Shown: positions 9,697 through 21,112 of the stretch, piece by piece
Numbering within the stretch: position 1 is the first letter of the stretch
Layout: every line of letters starts with the position of its first letter
Assembly: GCA_015227615.1 (NCBI GenBank)
Contig: JAALGZ010000008.1
Span: forward strand, 930,001-994,000
DNA length: 64,000 nt
Reading direction: 5' to 3'
Source of the DNA: Labyrinthula sp. Ha
Lineage: Eukaryota; Sar; Bigyra; Labyrinthulida; Labyrinthulaceae
The notes under the pieces: model-generated
What the model saw: only the letters and a program-made list of their open reading frames with translations
What the model was told of the DNA's origin: nothing
Database searches by the model: none
Program-made: the position numbers and the translations under genes

Positions 9697-12205
9697 AGTT
9701 TTGCTTTGAAGATTTGTCTCCAATACAAAAAACTGTCTATTTAGAAAATTTAATATATATTGTCAGAAATAATACACAAAAACTTAAAAAATCTAGATTT
9801 TTAGATACTTATTTTTCTAAAAGAAAAAGGAATTCATTTCGAAAAATAATATTTTATTATAGAAATGAGAGTGTTTAAATAAATGCAGAACAACTAAAGA
9901 AAGAACATGTTCATCTGAAAATAAATATAGCATATATGCTATGCTAACTGTGTAACAAGATTAAATACACCCTTGTCATAAAAATATCACTAAAAAAATA
10001 TTTAACTTTGACAAAACATCTTATCTCCTCTTGATTTAGCTTTTGTTATTATTGAAGAGATTACAAATACTTTTTTGTTCATCTGCCAATTATTTCAACA
10101 TACTAGCCTAAGTTTATAATAAACCAAAATTTCTATTTCTTTCCCTATTTCCTAGAGTCTTTGTTCTATTTTAGTTTTTTTTGATTCAATATGTTAGGAA
10201 TATAATTAATCTTTATTTAATCTTATAGGCTAGTCTATCTATCTACCTACTTTTTTTTGTTTGTTGATTGGATCAGAATTGTAATTTCCAACTGGTGAGA
10301 ACATTAAGTTGAACAGATACAATAAGAGAATTAGTTCTTGAGGAGAAAAATACTTGATGAAAGAATATATTTATGATTATTGAAAATGTTTTGGGTAATA
10401 TATTCTGTTTTCAGACTGATATAGGTGAAACAAAAAAAATATTATCATAGACTTTAGTGGCTTTACATGATAGAAACCAACCACCATCACAATCGGTCAA
10501 TACATATCAATTTGACCAATTCTTTTCTTATCTGAGTTGTCCTTTCTAAAGTGATTCTGAAGCTTAGAAACTTCATATAGTATTGAAATGTGCACTTCTC
10601 CAAAGAGAAACTGAATATTTAATAGCTTTGGTTCATTTCTGTGGAAATATTAGTTAATAAAATCCTCGATGGGTACAAGTAATCAGAACAGAAGCAAGGA
10701 AGCTAAAAACAATTTGGTGCAGAAAATGACCAGTATCACATTTAATACCATGGTACCTATTACTAGTCAGGGATGTAATAAATACAAAGCTGTTTCGTAT
10801 TTCCATCACGGTTCATCTGCTTTTCCACTGGAGTATTTATTTATTCAGTAATGAATCTCCTAAGCAAAGTATAAGCTGAGAAACAATGTACTAAGGTATA
10901 AGAGAAACATCTAATGCGGGATGAAACTTTATGCAAAACAAATTTCATGAAACCAAGGCAAAAATTTTATACTCAACCAGTTTAATAATTATGGAAAACT
11001 ACTATACTAGCTTTTAATGGGTTAAGTGCTGAAACTAATATACCAATAATGCAAAACCATGTACACTAAACGCGAGACATGATAGTAAATAAAAAAATAA
11101 TAGCTCAAGCGCTTCTAACACGAGTCTCATTTCATCAAAGATATTTAATTTACTGGGTATTACTAGAGTGAATGAAACAACCCCACAGTATAACCGGAGA
11201 GAGAAGTATTAAATTATATGGCTTTTGAAATCACTTGAAATAATTTAATAGTTGGTTAGAATAAGGCCTCCATAAATAACTTATATAAAAAATTTTAATA
11301 AAAAATATAGAAATTTGAGATCTCCTTGATTGTGCAATAGAAAAATAAGATAGGAAGCTAATGACACAATACAATCATTTCTAAAGTAGAGAAGCAATTA
11401 ATCTAGAAACGAACCCAACTCAATATGGAGATAAAAGGAAAAAAGGTTAGCAGATCTATCATAATCGAGATAATGATAGAATTCTTGAATATATCTAGGC
11501 GAGAAAATAAATAAACCGAATTGTGGAAAATAATTAATAGGTAAGAAACAAACCAGCAAAACAACGTCCAATATATAGCTATAGATATGAACTAAAATTT
11601 ATAAACTAAGAGAATAAGAATAAGTGAATTGTTTTGCCAAATTATCATTTTAAAAAACCTAAATATAGAACAAAAGTACTTGACATGGCTATGCTAATGC
11701 ATTTGGTAAATTTTAAATAGAGAGCAAAGCATTTTGGAGATTCTTAAATTGTAGCTGCCACCAGTTAGGCCTCAAACAATTCCATTGATGTGTATTTTGT
11801 GATGAAGATAACAGGAAAAAAGCTAGAAGCTCTCGTTCAATACAAACTACTTACATTGATGACAAGACAATGCCTCAAATAAACAAGACAAGAGCAAAGC
11901 GGATCCAAACTCAAAGAAATCCTTTAATGTTCAAAGTTCTAATATTACTAGAAATATAGTGCTGCGTTGCCGTAGTCATTCAAAAAATGAATCTAACATT
12001 TAACCAGAAACAAGTTCTTCCAAACCTTTAACCTTGTCTCCATAGCACTTACACTCGAGAATCTTTAAGTATGACCTTGCTGTTTTCTCAATTTTCATTT
12101 TAGAACCGTGAATTGAGCTACCTCTATGTTCCATTAATTTGAATGTTTTCTAATTTTGCATACATCTGAGCAAAAATAGTTTTGCCCACTCTTTGAACAA
12201 TGAGA
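9697..12205. other. Intergenic, 2.5 kb, nothing recognised
   Basis: AT-rich with stops in all frames. A short CTAT/CTAC microsatellite lies near 10226-10250. No gene, RNA or repeat end was found up to the copia target duplication. Confidence 0.6.
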
Positions 12206-12210
12206 AGCAG
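12206..12210. repeat. Left target-site duplication of the copia element
   Basis: AGCAG, repeated directly after the 3' LTR at 20675-20679. Five bp is the usual length for Ty1/copia. Confidence 0.8.
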
Positions 12211-12237
12211 TGTTGTCGTTACTAGTGAGTAACTTGT
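12211..12237 (+). repeat. Copia 5' LTR, left piece
   Basis: First 27 bp of the 5' LTR, cut off from the rest by the LINE; matches 20565-20591 with three substitutions. Confidence 0.85.
12226..12237. repeat. LINE target-site duplication, left copy
   Basis: TGAGTAACTTGT, repeated at 16492-16503. Twelve bp suits target-primed reverse transcription. Confidence 0.8.
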
Positions 12238-12952
12238 TAGGTTAAGGTTAAGGTTTTAAGGGAGTTATTTGGGCCTACTGGCCTAACCCTATGGCGGGGA
12301 TCTAACTACCAATAAGAGCTACGTACTATTATACTACTTTGTTATTCTATTATGTTCCATTATGTTTCCTCAATCTTATTGGTAGTTGACAGGATCCTTC
12401 GAAGCTGGTTGGCCAAACTATCATCTCATGATCATTTCCATTATTGCCCAAAATCCTAACTTTTCTGATACAATCCACAATCAAATTAACAAAACACAAA
12501 TCATGCAAAAAGTAAAGATAATCTCACGGGTGTCCAGTTCACGCTGCTGAAGGTTTTTCCGCTGATGTTTTACCACGATATGGCTTTCTATTATGTTCCT
12601 GTTCAAGATTTTCACGGTTTTGCTCATTCTTATCTGGATTCTGCATTTTGGATGGCCTGTTTTTATCTTATGTTGGTTTTTGGACGATCCTATATATGTT
12701 TCAAGATGTTTGAAGATAGTTGGAGGTGATTTATGTTCGGGAGGTCGAAGGGGAGTATAGATGGCGATGTTTCTTGCTGTTTTCAGGATGTTTACTTCAT
12801 TTTCCGGAGATTTTGCTTCTTGCAGCTGAAGTTATCGATGGTCTTAGTGAGTGCTGGGGGGCCTCCCTTGAGCTGACTTATGCTGTTTTCGTGTTATTTT
12901 ATAGGTTGACTGTTCGTTGTTGTTATTCCAGGTGAACGATGTTGATATTTTG

Positions 12953-15778
12953 TCAGGATGGAAGAATTTCGTTTATTTGCTCCAGCAGCTGAATATAGTC
13001 CATTGGGTTCATTCCTCTTCCTCCAGCTGTTATTCTCGACGTTTCTCTTAGTGCTTTAGGTGATATTCTGGTTGCTGCGTTTTCTGTGGGTTGATTGTGG
13101 ATGTTGTATCTTGGTCGAAGGATGGGTGTTGTTGGTCTTCTGCTCGTGTCCATGTTCCTGTTCATATCCAAGTCCAAGTCTGCGTTCCTGTTCAAGTCCA
13201 AGTCCGTGTTCCTGTTCGTGTCCAAGTTCCTGTTCAAGTGCTGGCTCCTGTTCAAGTGTTCTTCTGGTTCTTGGCTTCTTGTGCAGTTTGAAGGTTGGTT
13301 CTCATTTTCAGGGTGGTGGGTAAAGTGGGATGGTGGTGGGTCCTCAGGCGGCACTGGTTCTTCTCCTAGTAACGCAAGCGCTTCATAGTAGTATATAGGT
13401 TTTGCTGTTGGTGGTGGTGATGGGTTTTGAAGTTGGTATTCTCTCAGAGCTGTCAGTTCTTTATCGACAATATCTCTTGCTGTGGATTTATGGGTTTCCT
13501 GACGTTCTTTTACTATATTGGTGAGGTCCAAGTCATCCTCTTCTAGTTGAAAGTCAAAGCTATCAATCCTGTCTATGGTTCTCTTCAGCCTTCTTGATAT
13601 CTTTGTTAAGGCTTTTGTTATCTTCACGTTGGATGGCCAGTTCTCTACATTGTATATGGCTGGAGCTATTACTAGTGCTCTTGCCAGATTGATTCTTGTT
13701 TTCTTTTGGATGTTTGAGGAAGATAATATGTCTCTGAACCTGTTGATATGACTATGTGCTTCATTTAACTTCTTGGAAATAGCATCAGCATTAATACCTT
13801 GTGGGTCAAAGATAGCTCCAAGATATTTGTACTTTGTCACGGCTCCAATTGTTTCTGCTGCTACTTCAACGTTGCTTGTTTTGGGTTGGATTTTGTCGTG
13901 TATGATCGTTCTACTGTCAGTAACCGCTAAACTCCCAGCTCTGCTTCTGTTGCGTGTTCCATCACAAAACCTCGAGCTTTTGTGACACCTTAGTGACGTT
14001 TCTGAGTGAAAGTATCTATCGCAACGTTCGCAGTGAAAGTTGGTCAATATTCTATTTATATCTACGTCTGGGATTTTATCAACCAAACTGTAGCCTTCGT
14101 TTGTGAGCATAACTTTTGTCTTGCTAACATTAATTTTTAGGCCTGTGAGTTGTTGAAGGTTTTGCAGTTGCGTTACAAAGCTGATTATTTCTTCGTCGTT
14201 CCTCGTTAGTATTACTAAGTCGTCTGCAAAAGCAAAGTATCTGAAGGTTTGGTTGTGTAAGCTAGTTCCTTGTAAGGTATTATTTTTTATTCTCTTCATT
14301 ATAGAGTCAAGACAGAGGATAAAGATGCTTGGAGACAAACTATCTCCTTGAAGCACACCTTTTTTTATGTTTAATAAACTACTTTTTTCTCCGCTGTCTG
14401 AAACGAAAACTTTGGTCTTGTCGTAAAGGATGGTGATAAGTTTGATGAGCTTTTTTGGTACATGATGTTCTTCTAGAGCTAGCTTCATGAATTTATGCGA
14501 AATACTATCAAAAGCTTTCGCAAAGTCTATGAAAAGAATTCGAAGATATATTTTCTGTTTCAGAGTTTCCTTTATGATTGTATCAAGTGCTTCAATTTTC
14601 TGTATCGTTGAGCGGTTGTTTCTGAATCCTGCCTGGTAATCTGGGAGTTTATTTAGTATTGGTGCTATTCTGTTGTTGATGATTTTTGTGAGGAGTTTGA
14701 AGTGGGTGTTCAATAGTGAGATTGGTCTATAATTGGAGGTATCATTTTTACTTCCTTTCTGCTTGTATAGATACACTACTTTGCCTCTGCAGATTTTCCT
14801 CATCTTTTTAGACTTGAACGCATCTAGCCTAAAGAAAGATTGGATTTCTCTAACAGCATGACTTTGAACTATTTCAACGTGCTTTAGGACTTCGTTTCTT
14901 ATGTTATCTGGCCCTGGAGCTTTGTTATTTTTTAGGGTTTTGATGCATTCTTTGATCTCTTCTGCCTTTGGAGGATGTATGTTTATGCTGTTCGAAGGAG
15001 CCGGTGCAAGTATTGGAGTTTGGTAATGTCGTATTTGGTTTTCCGTCAACAAGTTCGTTGGAAGTGGTAGGTTTTGTTGTTTCTCTAAATATTCTTTTAG
15101 TATCTGGATACGACCTGCGGTTCCCACCAACTTCCCAGCTGTATTCTTGGTTATTTTGCCGAACTGTTTACGGACTGGTTTTACCTTCTTTATCAGTTGG
15201 TACCCAGTTCTCGTATTGTTGCTTTGAAATGCAGTTTCTATTTCAGACGCTATTCTCTCCAACCAGTTGCTGTAGTCTTCCTTAGCTGATGTTTTTACTT
15301 CGTTTGTAATTCTTTTCTTCTCCTCAGAATTCAGGTTGTTCCAGTTGGCTCGTTTGTACCTCATCAGAGACATGGTTTGTTCCGAGTTCTGATGTTCAGG
15401 AAGGTTGTACTTGACTTCTGGAAGATGTTTCTTCATGATGGTTGGAATTGAGTGGGTAAGTGTGAGGTAGGCGTCTGTGAGTGTGTCGTTCAGTTCCAGT
15501 ACCTCTTTGAGTTCACTGTTTATCTTCTCCTGTAGATTTGTGTTGGACCTTAGTGTACTGTAGTCAAGCTGAGATCTGGTTCTCTTCCCCGGTGTATGTT
15601 TCGGATGTATGTTCACTCTTACTATAAGAGCAAGATGGTCAAAGTTTTTCTTCATCCACAGGTTGTATGCTATGGTTGAGGATATTTTGAAGCCAGTTAT
15701 TGCAGGTACATGGTTCGTGATTACATAGTCAATTTCAGATGGCCCCCCCACTATTTGACCTTGGCATGAATGTAGCAT
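12953..15778 (-). CDS. LINE reverse transcriptase with internal C2HC zinc finger
   Basis: Open for 941 residues. It begins in the last endonuclease strands (GGPSEIDYVITNH, residues 11-23). RT motifs follow in order: APGPDNIRNEVLKH (287-300), RPISLLNTHFKLLTKIINNR (351-370), the first catalytic aspartate in IDFAKAFDS (417-425), GVLQGDSLSPSIF (474-486) and the catalytic AFADDLVIL (516-524). Between this and the KYKYLGAIFD segment (650-659) sits a zinc-finger-like C583-x2-C586-x12-H599-x5-C605. A long low-complexity tail (about 840-890) repeats Asn, Arg, Leu and Asp, and its reverse complement produces spurious Cys/Ser-rich frames. The protein copies its own RNA at a nicked target. The first ATG is internal to the true polyprotein because of the upstream G-run shift. 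Confidence 0.9.
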   Translation of the reverse strand: MLHSCQGQIVGGPSEIDYVITNHVPAITGFKISSTIAYNLWMKKNFDHLALIVRVNIHPKHTPGKRTRSQLDYSTLRSNTNLQEKINSELKEVLELNDTLTDAYLTLTHSIPTIMKKHLPEVKYNLPEHQNSEQTMSLMRYKRANWNNLNSEEKKRITNEVKTSAKEDYSNWLERIASEIETAFQSNNTRTGYQLIKKVKPVRKQFGKITKNTAGKLVGTAGRIQILKEYLEKQQNLPLPTNLLTENQIRHYQTPILAPAPSNSINIHPPKAEEIKECIKTLKNNKAPGPDNIRNEVLKHVEIVQSHAVREIQSFFRLDAFKSKKMRKICRGKVVYLYKQKGSKNDTSNYRPISLLNTHFKLLTKIINNRIAPILNKLPDYQAGFRNNRSTIQKIEALDTIIKETLKQKIYLRILFIDFAKAFDSISHKFMKLALEEHHVPKKLIKLITILYDKTKVFVSDSGEKSSLLNIKKGVLQGDSLSPSIFILCLDSIMKRIKNNTLQGTSLHNQTFRYFAFADDLVILTRNDEEIISFVTQLQNLQQLTGLKINVSKTKVMLTNEGYSLVDKIPDVDINRILTNFHCERCDRYFHSETSLRCHKSSRFCDGTRNRSRAGSLAVTDSRTIIHDKIQPKTSNVEVAAETIGAVTKYKYLGAIFDPQGINADAISKKLNEAHSHINRFRDILSSSNIQKKTRINLARALVIAPAIYNVENWPSNVKITKALTKISRRLKRTIDRIDSFDFQLEEDDLDLTNIVKERQETHKSTARDIVDKELTALREYQLQNPSPPPTAKPIYYYEALALLGEEPVPPEDPPPSHFTHHPENENQPSNCTRSQEPEEHLNRSQHLNRNLDTNRNTDLDLNRNADLDLDMNRNMDTSRRPTTPILRPRYNIHNQPTENAATRISPKALRETSRITAGGRGMNPMDYIQLLEQINEILPS

Positions 15779-16450
15779 GTTTCCTAGATCCTTTTTTGCC
15801 TGTAACAGCTAAATGGTTACAGATTGTTAGCTCTTTTTCTTTCAAGAACTCCACCAAGAGGTTACCATTAGAATTCGTACGATGAGAGAGTCCTAGTTTA
15901 CCTTCTACGTTTAATTCCTTTCTTGAAACTTGAGCATTGAAATCACCACAAATGAGAACCAACCTTCTCTTGTTAACTCCATTCAGCTTCGAGTTGAGCT
16001 CCTTCAGGTACATCTTGTACGTTTCTTGACCATGACCGCAGTGTGGCGCGTAAGTGTTAACCAAAACGAGACTTCTTTTTCCACCTAGTTTGACAACCAG
16101 CTTCAGGATCCTGTTGCTTCTTCCGTCTGTGTCCGCTACTTGACTAGCAAGCTCGTTACACAGGAAATTCGCTACGCCCGCCGCTTTTTCAGGCAGTTTT
16201 GAGAAAAACCACCTTCCTGAAGCCGAGCTAACGTTCACCATTCGCTGTAGGCGTTGCATTCCTTGCTTGTGCACTTCCTGTAACATTAAAATTTCAGTTT
16301 TTTAGTAAGTTGTTGTACGTAGCTGCACTTAAAGGCAGTTAGACCACCAACATTCACGCTCACCAGTTTAGGAAAGCGCTTCAGTCGGCTCGCTATCCCT
16401 GGGACTTCTCTCGAAGGAGTAGACAGGTCGCTACTCTGAAAACTTTGCAT
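15735..16450 (-). pseudogene. LINE endonuclease (APE-like) portion, frame-shifted
   Basis: The ATG at 16450 opens a frame that includes KLVSVNVGGLTAFK, the first APE strand. A one-base loss in the A/T run near 16287-16294 moves the frame; the next stretch (15735-16286) has MLQEVHKQG (catalytic-type Q-E), then GDFNAQVSRKE (the G-D-F-N motif), and ends at the G run of 15743-15749, where one extra G shifts into the RT frame that supplies the SEIDYV motif. The endonuclease nicks target DNA to prime reverse transcription. Both lesions lie in homopolymers. Confidence 0.8.
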
Positions 16451-16491
16451 TTTAGCTTCGTCCTTGACGTTGTTTTCACAAGCCCAAAATT

Positions 16492-16586
16492 TGAGTAACT
16501 TGTAGTCTTCATTACTATTGGCTGTTTAGGACAGAGGAACTAGCTAACTAAGAATTTTTCTAGAAAATCAAAGACTTACTACAACA
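16492..16586 (+). repeat. Copia 5' LTR, right piece
   Basis: Starts with the second copy of the LINE target duplication (16492-16503) and ends ACTACAACA; matches the rest of the 3' LTR. GGTTAAGAGCC directly after it may be part of the primer-binding site. Confidence 0.85.
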
Positions 16587-16617
16587 GGTTAAGAGCCTAA
16601 ACTAAACGCAGAAATAC

Positions 16618-17430
16618 ATGGAACTGTCTCAAAAATTTGAACTACCGTCAAAACTCACAAACACCAAGAATTACGCCACGTGGGCGAAGAAGATGAAGCT
16701 GCACTTTCTTCGCACGGCAACTTGGGGATTGTGACTGGTGCCAAAACTGTACCAGAAGGTCGCAAAGAGTTGGAAAAGTTTGAGAGACAGGCAGCTGGAG
16801 CGTTTAGTGACCTAGTAAGGTCTGTAGAGGGAGATTTAGAAGATCTTTGTTTAATGTTTGAGAGTGTTTAAGAGGCTTGGAAAGAACTTCAGTTGGTTTG
16901 TGTAACTTCTGAGGATGTGAAACTGCAAGAAGCTGAGCATGAGTTAGAACAACTTGAGGCTGGACCAGATGTTCTTCTGACAGTAACCAAATTTAAAGTT
17001 GCTGTGAAGAAAATGAAGCAGGAAGGGGGGGAGTGTTTCAAACTCTCAACAGGCTTTGAAGTTGTTTTCCTTGCTACCAGCAGAATTTAATGAACTAGTG
17101 TTGAACATTCGTACAGAGAAGATGTTCAGGAGTGATGACAATTCTTACGACATGGAAAAAATTCTGGTTAAATTGATGCAAAGAGCTACTGTGTTGAGTA
17201 GTCTACATGACACTAGAGCTGTGCTGAAGGCGCAGGTTACAAATGCTGATCCAGCTAAGCAAAGCATTAAGAAGAAAACGTTTCCGATTTGTAAGAAGGA
17301 AGGCCATCTCAAGTCTAGATGTCCATGTTGCTGGAACTGTAAGAAAACTGGTCACAAAAGTTTCGACTGCCCTAAAAAGAAAAAAAGAACAAGTGAAGAA
17401 AGTTTGTTCCACGAAGGAAAAGGATGATCT
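16618..17430 (+). other. Copia gag region
   Basis: Starts with a gag-like ATG frame (NTKNYATWAKKMKLHF), as in copia gag. Near 17280-17380 there are paired cysteine/histidine knuckles, the clearest reading CWNCKKTGHKSFDCPKK. Part of a fossil element. Confidence 0.75.
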
Positions 17431-17439
17431 TAGTGGCTT

Positions 17440-18490
17440 AGGTCTATACGAAAAAACAGAGATTTGCTTAATTGGAGCTCATGGTGGTACTCATAAGTCA
17501 AATGAAATTCATTTTTTCTTAGATTTGGGTGCTGGTCTTCATGTGTACTCAAGAAAAGAATTAATGACAAACTTGAGACGCCTTAAAGAACCTCTAGTTG
17601 TTGAGACGTTGTCTGGATTTGTTCTTGTAAATTACATTGAAGACTTTGTAGGATTAGCAGAAACTGGATTGAGTGTAAGACTTACAAATGTTGCTTTTGA
17701 TGAGAACTTAAACCAAAACATGATTGTTTCTACAGGCTTGTTAGCAGACAAGGGTTGGTCCACTAAGTTTGTGAAGGATTGAGCTGAGAGTGTTGATGAA
17801 ACAAAAACCGATAAGTTGGTTGCTAAAAGAGATCAAAACAAGCTGTACTGGTTGTCATTTACAGTCAAAACTAATGTTGTGAAGCTAGGTTCTACACCTG
17901 ACGCAACCATGAAGTGGCATCGTAAGCTTGGACATTCATCTTACCAGACAATGATGAAGACACAGAAGCATGGATTGGTTGATGGACTTCCAAAAGAAAG
18001 GTTCAAGAAATGGAATCAATGCTTAGAGTGTGACTTAGGAAAGTTGTCTGAAAAGATGACCCCTGGTACGACAAAAGTGCACAAGTTCAAAGCAACTAGA
18101 AGATTTGAAAAAGCACATGCAGATCTTGTTGGACCGTTGCCAATCGGAAAAGGTGGGTTTAGATTCATGCTAACTCTTGTTGATGACTACACTAAGTACA
18201 AGTGGACGTTTTGCATTTGCAAGAAATCACAAGTAACCGAGGTGATTAAGGCTTGGTTGAAGAATATGAACAACTTCACATCTAGGAAGCTAATCAACTT
18301 TAAGACGGATCAAGGAAATGAGTTTGTTAACTCATCACTGAAGGAAGAACTTGAGAACCTGGGAGTAGTTGATGATGTGCCACCAAAGTACCATCCCTCG
18401 ATGAATGGGACAGTGGAACGTTGGAATCACTCATTGCAGGATGGCTACAAAGTCCTGCTCATTGACTCTGGATTGACAGCTTATTACTAG
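17440..18490 (+). other. Copia protease-like and integrase region
   Basis: A protease-like FFLDLGAGLHVYS is followed by the gag-pre-integrase segment (WHRKLGHSSYQTM) and the integrase core, with catalytic-type acidic positions in HADLVGPLP, FKTDQGNEFVN and NGTVERWNHS. The order integrase before RT identifies Ty1/copia. Confidence 0.85.
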
Positions 18491-19236
18491 CCTTACGCTG
18501 CAAAGGTTTTACCTACTTACACAACAGACAATTTTCTCTTGTAACTCTGGAAGCGAAGACCCCTTTTAGGTTAATGTATCCAAGAAAACCTCAAGTTGAT
18601 CATCTCTTTGAGTTTGGAAGATTAGGTGCAGCTAGATCTGGAAAACAGCAGAAGAAAAGTAAAATGAAAGGAAGAAAGACAATCTCCCTGGTCTACAAGG
18701 ACAGGGAGTACTTGGTCTACTGGATGGACACTAAGAAAGTAGGAAGTGCACGGTCTGGTCGGTTTTTCAAACGGGTCATTGAAAATGAAGCGGTTTCAGG
18801 AAAACGCAAACGGAATTTAGCTTAATTGAGCCAAATGATGTGGATGTCGAGACTGATGCATCTCAAGAAGAAGAGGAAAGTGAATCACACTAATCAACTA
18901 ATGAATCAACACCTCAGAGTGTGCCAATTGGGCTTAGATGGTCAGAAATTGATGCAGGTAACGTAGTTGAAGGGAAACGGCTTCGCAATGCTGTTGGATT
19001 TACTGCTAAGGCTCTAGAACTACTTCCTCCTAAAAATTTTACGCAAATCACTGGAAGAAAAGACGCAACTGAATTGTTAAATGCATACAACCAAGAAGTG
19101 AAAAGTTTGGAATTCATCGGCGAGTTTGATGTTGTTCAGTTGCGAGATGTTCCTGTCGGTGTGAAACCATTGCCATTGAAAGAGCTGTTCACCATCAAAG
19201 ACAGTGGGAGAAAGAAAGTTAGACTTGAACTAAGAG

Positions 19237-20442
19237 GTGATCTGGAGAAACCTGCTGACAATGAAGAAAACCACATCCCCAACAGGTCATTTTGAGAATG
19301 TAAGGTTGTTGGTCTCAGTTGCTGTATCAAAGGGTTGGAAGATCAGAAGTTTGGATGTGAAGAATGTATACCTCTACGGAAAGTTTGAGAAAGCGGTTTA
19401 CTTAAGACTTTCTGCTGGGCACCCTAAGATCAATGGTAGCATCTGTTAAAAAACCAAATCCTCAATCTACGGTCTTCGAAGTTTACCTAGGAATTGGAAT
19501 GTTTGCATTGATGAGTTTCTAAAAAAACTTGGGTTTGTCAATTGCCCTGTAGATCTATGTCTGTACAAGCGAAACAAAATGTTTTTGTGTTTGTTTGTGG
19601 ATGACATCCTACACATTGGAAAGAGTAATGTGGAGTTGGATGAGTTTGAGCAACAGGTGGAACAACGATTTGAGGTAAGAAAAGAGCTAAATCCAAGGAT
19701 GTTTTTTCGACTCGTGTTGAAATACACTAGAGAAGGCATTCATGTTCATCAACGAATGAAGATTGAGAAAGCTCAAGCGGTAGTTGATCTTGAGAAGAGG
19801 ATTGTTAAAGTACCACTACATGAGAACCTTAAGTTAGAGAATGCCTCAGGCAAACCACTAGCAGATCTTAGACCTTTTCAATCTGTTCTAGCGAGCTTTC
19901 TGCGTATTGCTTTAGGAACTAGACCTGACATTTGTTTTGCTGTTCACGCAATGAGTAGAAGAACTTCATGTGCTACAACGACTGATTTGAAGCTAGTTAG
20001 ACACGTGTTGAAGTACTTGGTAAACACAAAGAACTTGATCCTGTGTTACAAAATCAAAAGTAAGGACGCCGTAAAGCTTGAAATGGAGGTTGATGCATCA
20101 TTTGCAATGGGACCTAAGAAGAAATCAGTTTACGGCTACTTGATCAAGGTTAACAATGCACCCATTTTGTACAGATCTAAGTTGGAACCGTTAACAGCAA
20201 TTTCATCTAGGGAGGCAGAGTACATTGAAACCACAGAAGCTACCAAACCACTCAGGTATATCGCTAATGTTTTAGAGTTTCTTGGGTTGGAGTATACGGA
20301 GCCAATCAATGTTTACAATGACAACATGGGAGCAATCTTAATTGGAAGGTCCAAAGGAAGTGTTGACAGAACCAAGCACATTGAGTTAAAGTTTCATGTT
20401 GTGCAAGAGTTGATTAACATGGGAAAGATTAATCTTAGTTAG
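19237..20442 (+). other. Copia reverse transcriptase and RNase H region
   Basis: RT contains SLDVKNVYLYGKFEKAVYL and LCLFVDDILHIG, the copia V-D-D signature. RNase H follows with DASFAMGPKKKSVYGY, SSREAEYIETTEA and YNDNMGAILIG. Fossil element; not described further. Confidence 0.85.
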
Positions 20443-20552
20443 AAAAATACTAATGAGTTGCAGGCCGACATGTTCACCAAAGCACTGGGATTTTCGAAGT
20501 TAAAGATTCACATAGATGCTTTAGTGAAGACATGTGCTAAAAAGAACAATAC

Positions 20553-20564
20553 AGAAGAAGAGGA
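20553..20564 (+). promoter_or_regulatory. Copia polypurine tract
   Basis: AGAAGAAGAGGA directly abuts the TG of the 3' LTR, the expected plus-strand priming site, and fixes that LTR boundary. Confidence 0.7.
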
Positions 20565-20674
20565 TGTTGTGGCTGCTAGTGAGTAACTTGTAGTCTTCAT
20601 TACTATTGGCTGTTTAGGACAGATCAACTAACTAACTAAGAACTTTTCTAGAAAACCAAAGACTTACTACAACA
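20565..20674 (+). repeat. Copia 3' LTR (110 bp)
   Basis: Begins TGTTGTGG and ends ACTACAACA; uninterrupted, and followed by the second AGCAG duplication. Very short for an LTR. Confidence 0.9.
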
Positions 20675-20679
20675 AGCAG
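20675..20679. repeat. Right target-site duplication of the copia element
   Basis: AGCAG, as at 12206-12210. Confidence 0.8.
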
Positions 20680-21112
20680 TCTGATTAAATTTATGAATAT
20701 TATGTTTTACAGCCCAACTGTAAAGGTAAAATGACACAATTAAATTTAGTTTTTAATGTTGGAAGAAGAGACAGGAATATAATCGATGTATTAGTCGTAG
20801 AACAACAAGATTAGATAGAATATTTGAAACCTTCAACAAAACCTAGAGCTACTTAAAATCTCAAGAGAGAAGAAAAAATGAGGCTACTACATTAATGATT
20901 TCAAAATGAGCTCTAAAGGCAGCACAAAACCTACAAGAATATATTATTTAACAATGTAGCGATAATCAGACCGTCGAAGATCGTACTAATGTTTATATTT
21001 TCCTATGCAGTATGTTTTTTTTTGCAATTTAGTCCAACGAGGAGTTTAGATGAAAGCAAGTGCTATGATTGGGTTGTTGAAGTATGGAGCTGGGCTCTGC
21101 TGATTTAATAAG
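20680..21112. other. Gap between copia and inverted duplication; nothing recognised
   Basis: AT-rich, without open frames or repeat relation seen in the window. Confidence 0.55.

Larger units (their letters stand above)
12238..16491 (-). mobile_element. APE-type LINE (non-LTR retrotransposon), nearly complete
   Basis: A 4254-bp minus-strand insertion between 12-bp duplications. Its 5' end is at 16491 and an ATG lies only 41 bp inside, followed by an apurinic-endonuclease-like domain and a reverse transcriptase. The 3' end (low coordinate) closes with a short CCTTAA/CCTAA tandem tail, not poly(A). No RNase H was recognised. Two single-base shifts in short homopolymers (near 16290 and in the G run at 15743-15749) separate the coding region into three frames; everything else looks intact, so the copy is young or the shifts are sequencing errors. 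The clade is not assigned; CR1-, RTE- and I-like groups remain possible. Confidence 0.9.
12211..20674 (+). mobile_element. Ty1/copia LTR retrotransposon fossil with a LINE nested in its 5' LTR
   Basis: Element bounded by 110-bp LTRs that begin TGTTG and end CAACA, inside 5-bp AGCAG duplications. The order gag, protease-like region, integrase, reverse transcriptase, RNase H is the copia order. Roughly eight substitutions separate the two LTRs (about 7%), so the insertion is old. The coding part carries several interruptions (roughly six to ten) and is a fossil. The internal part without the LINE is about 4 kb. The 4.25-kb LINE in the 5' LTR came later. Confidence 0.9.

Noticed and set aside
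12238-12268. Telomere-like TTAGGTTAAGG repeat
   Set aside because: It is short, sits inside a target duplication and is the LINE 3' tail.
13060-13388. Cys/Ser-rich plus-strand frames in three readings
   Set aside because: They are the reverse complement of the Asn/Arg/Leu/Asp repeats in the LINE tail; low complexity keeps all frames open.
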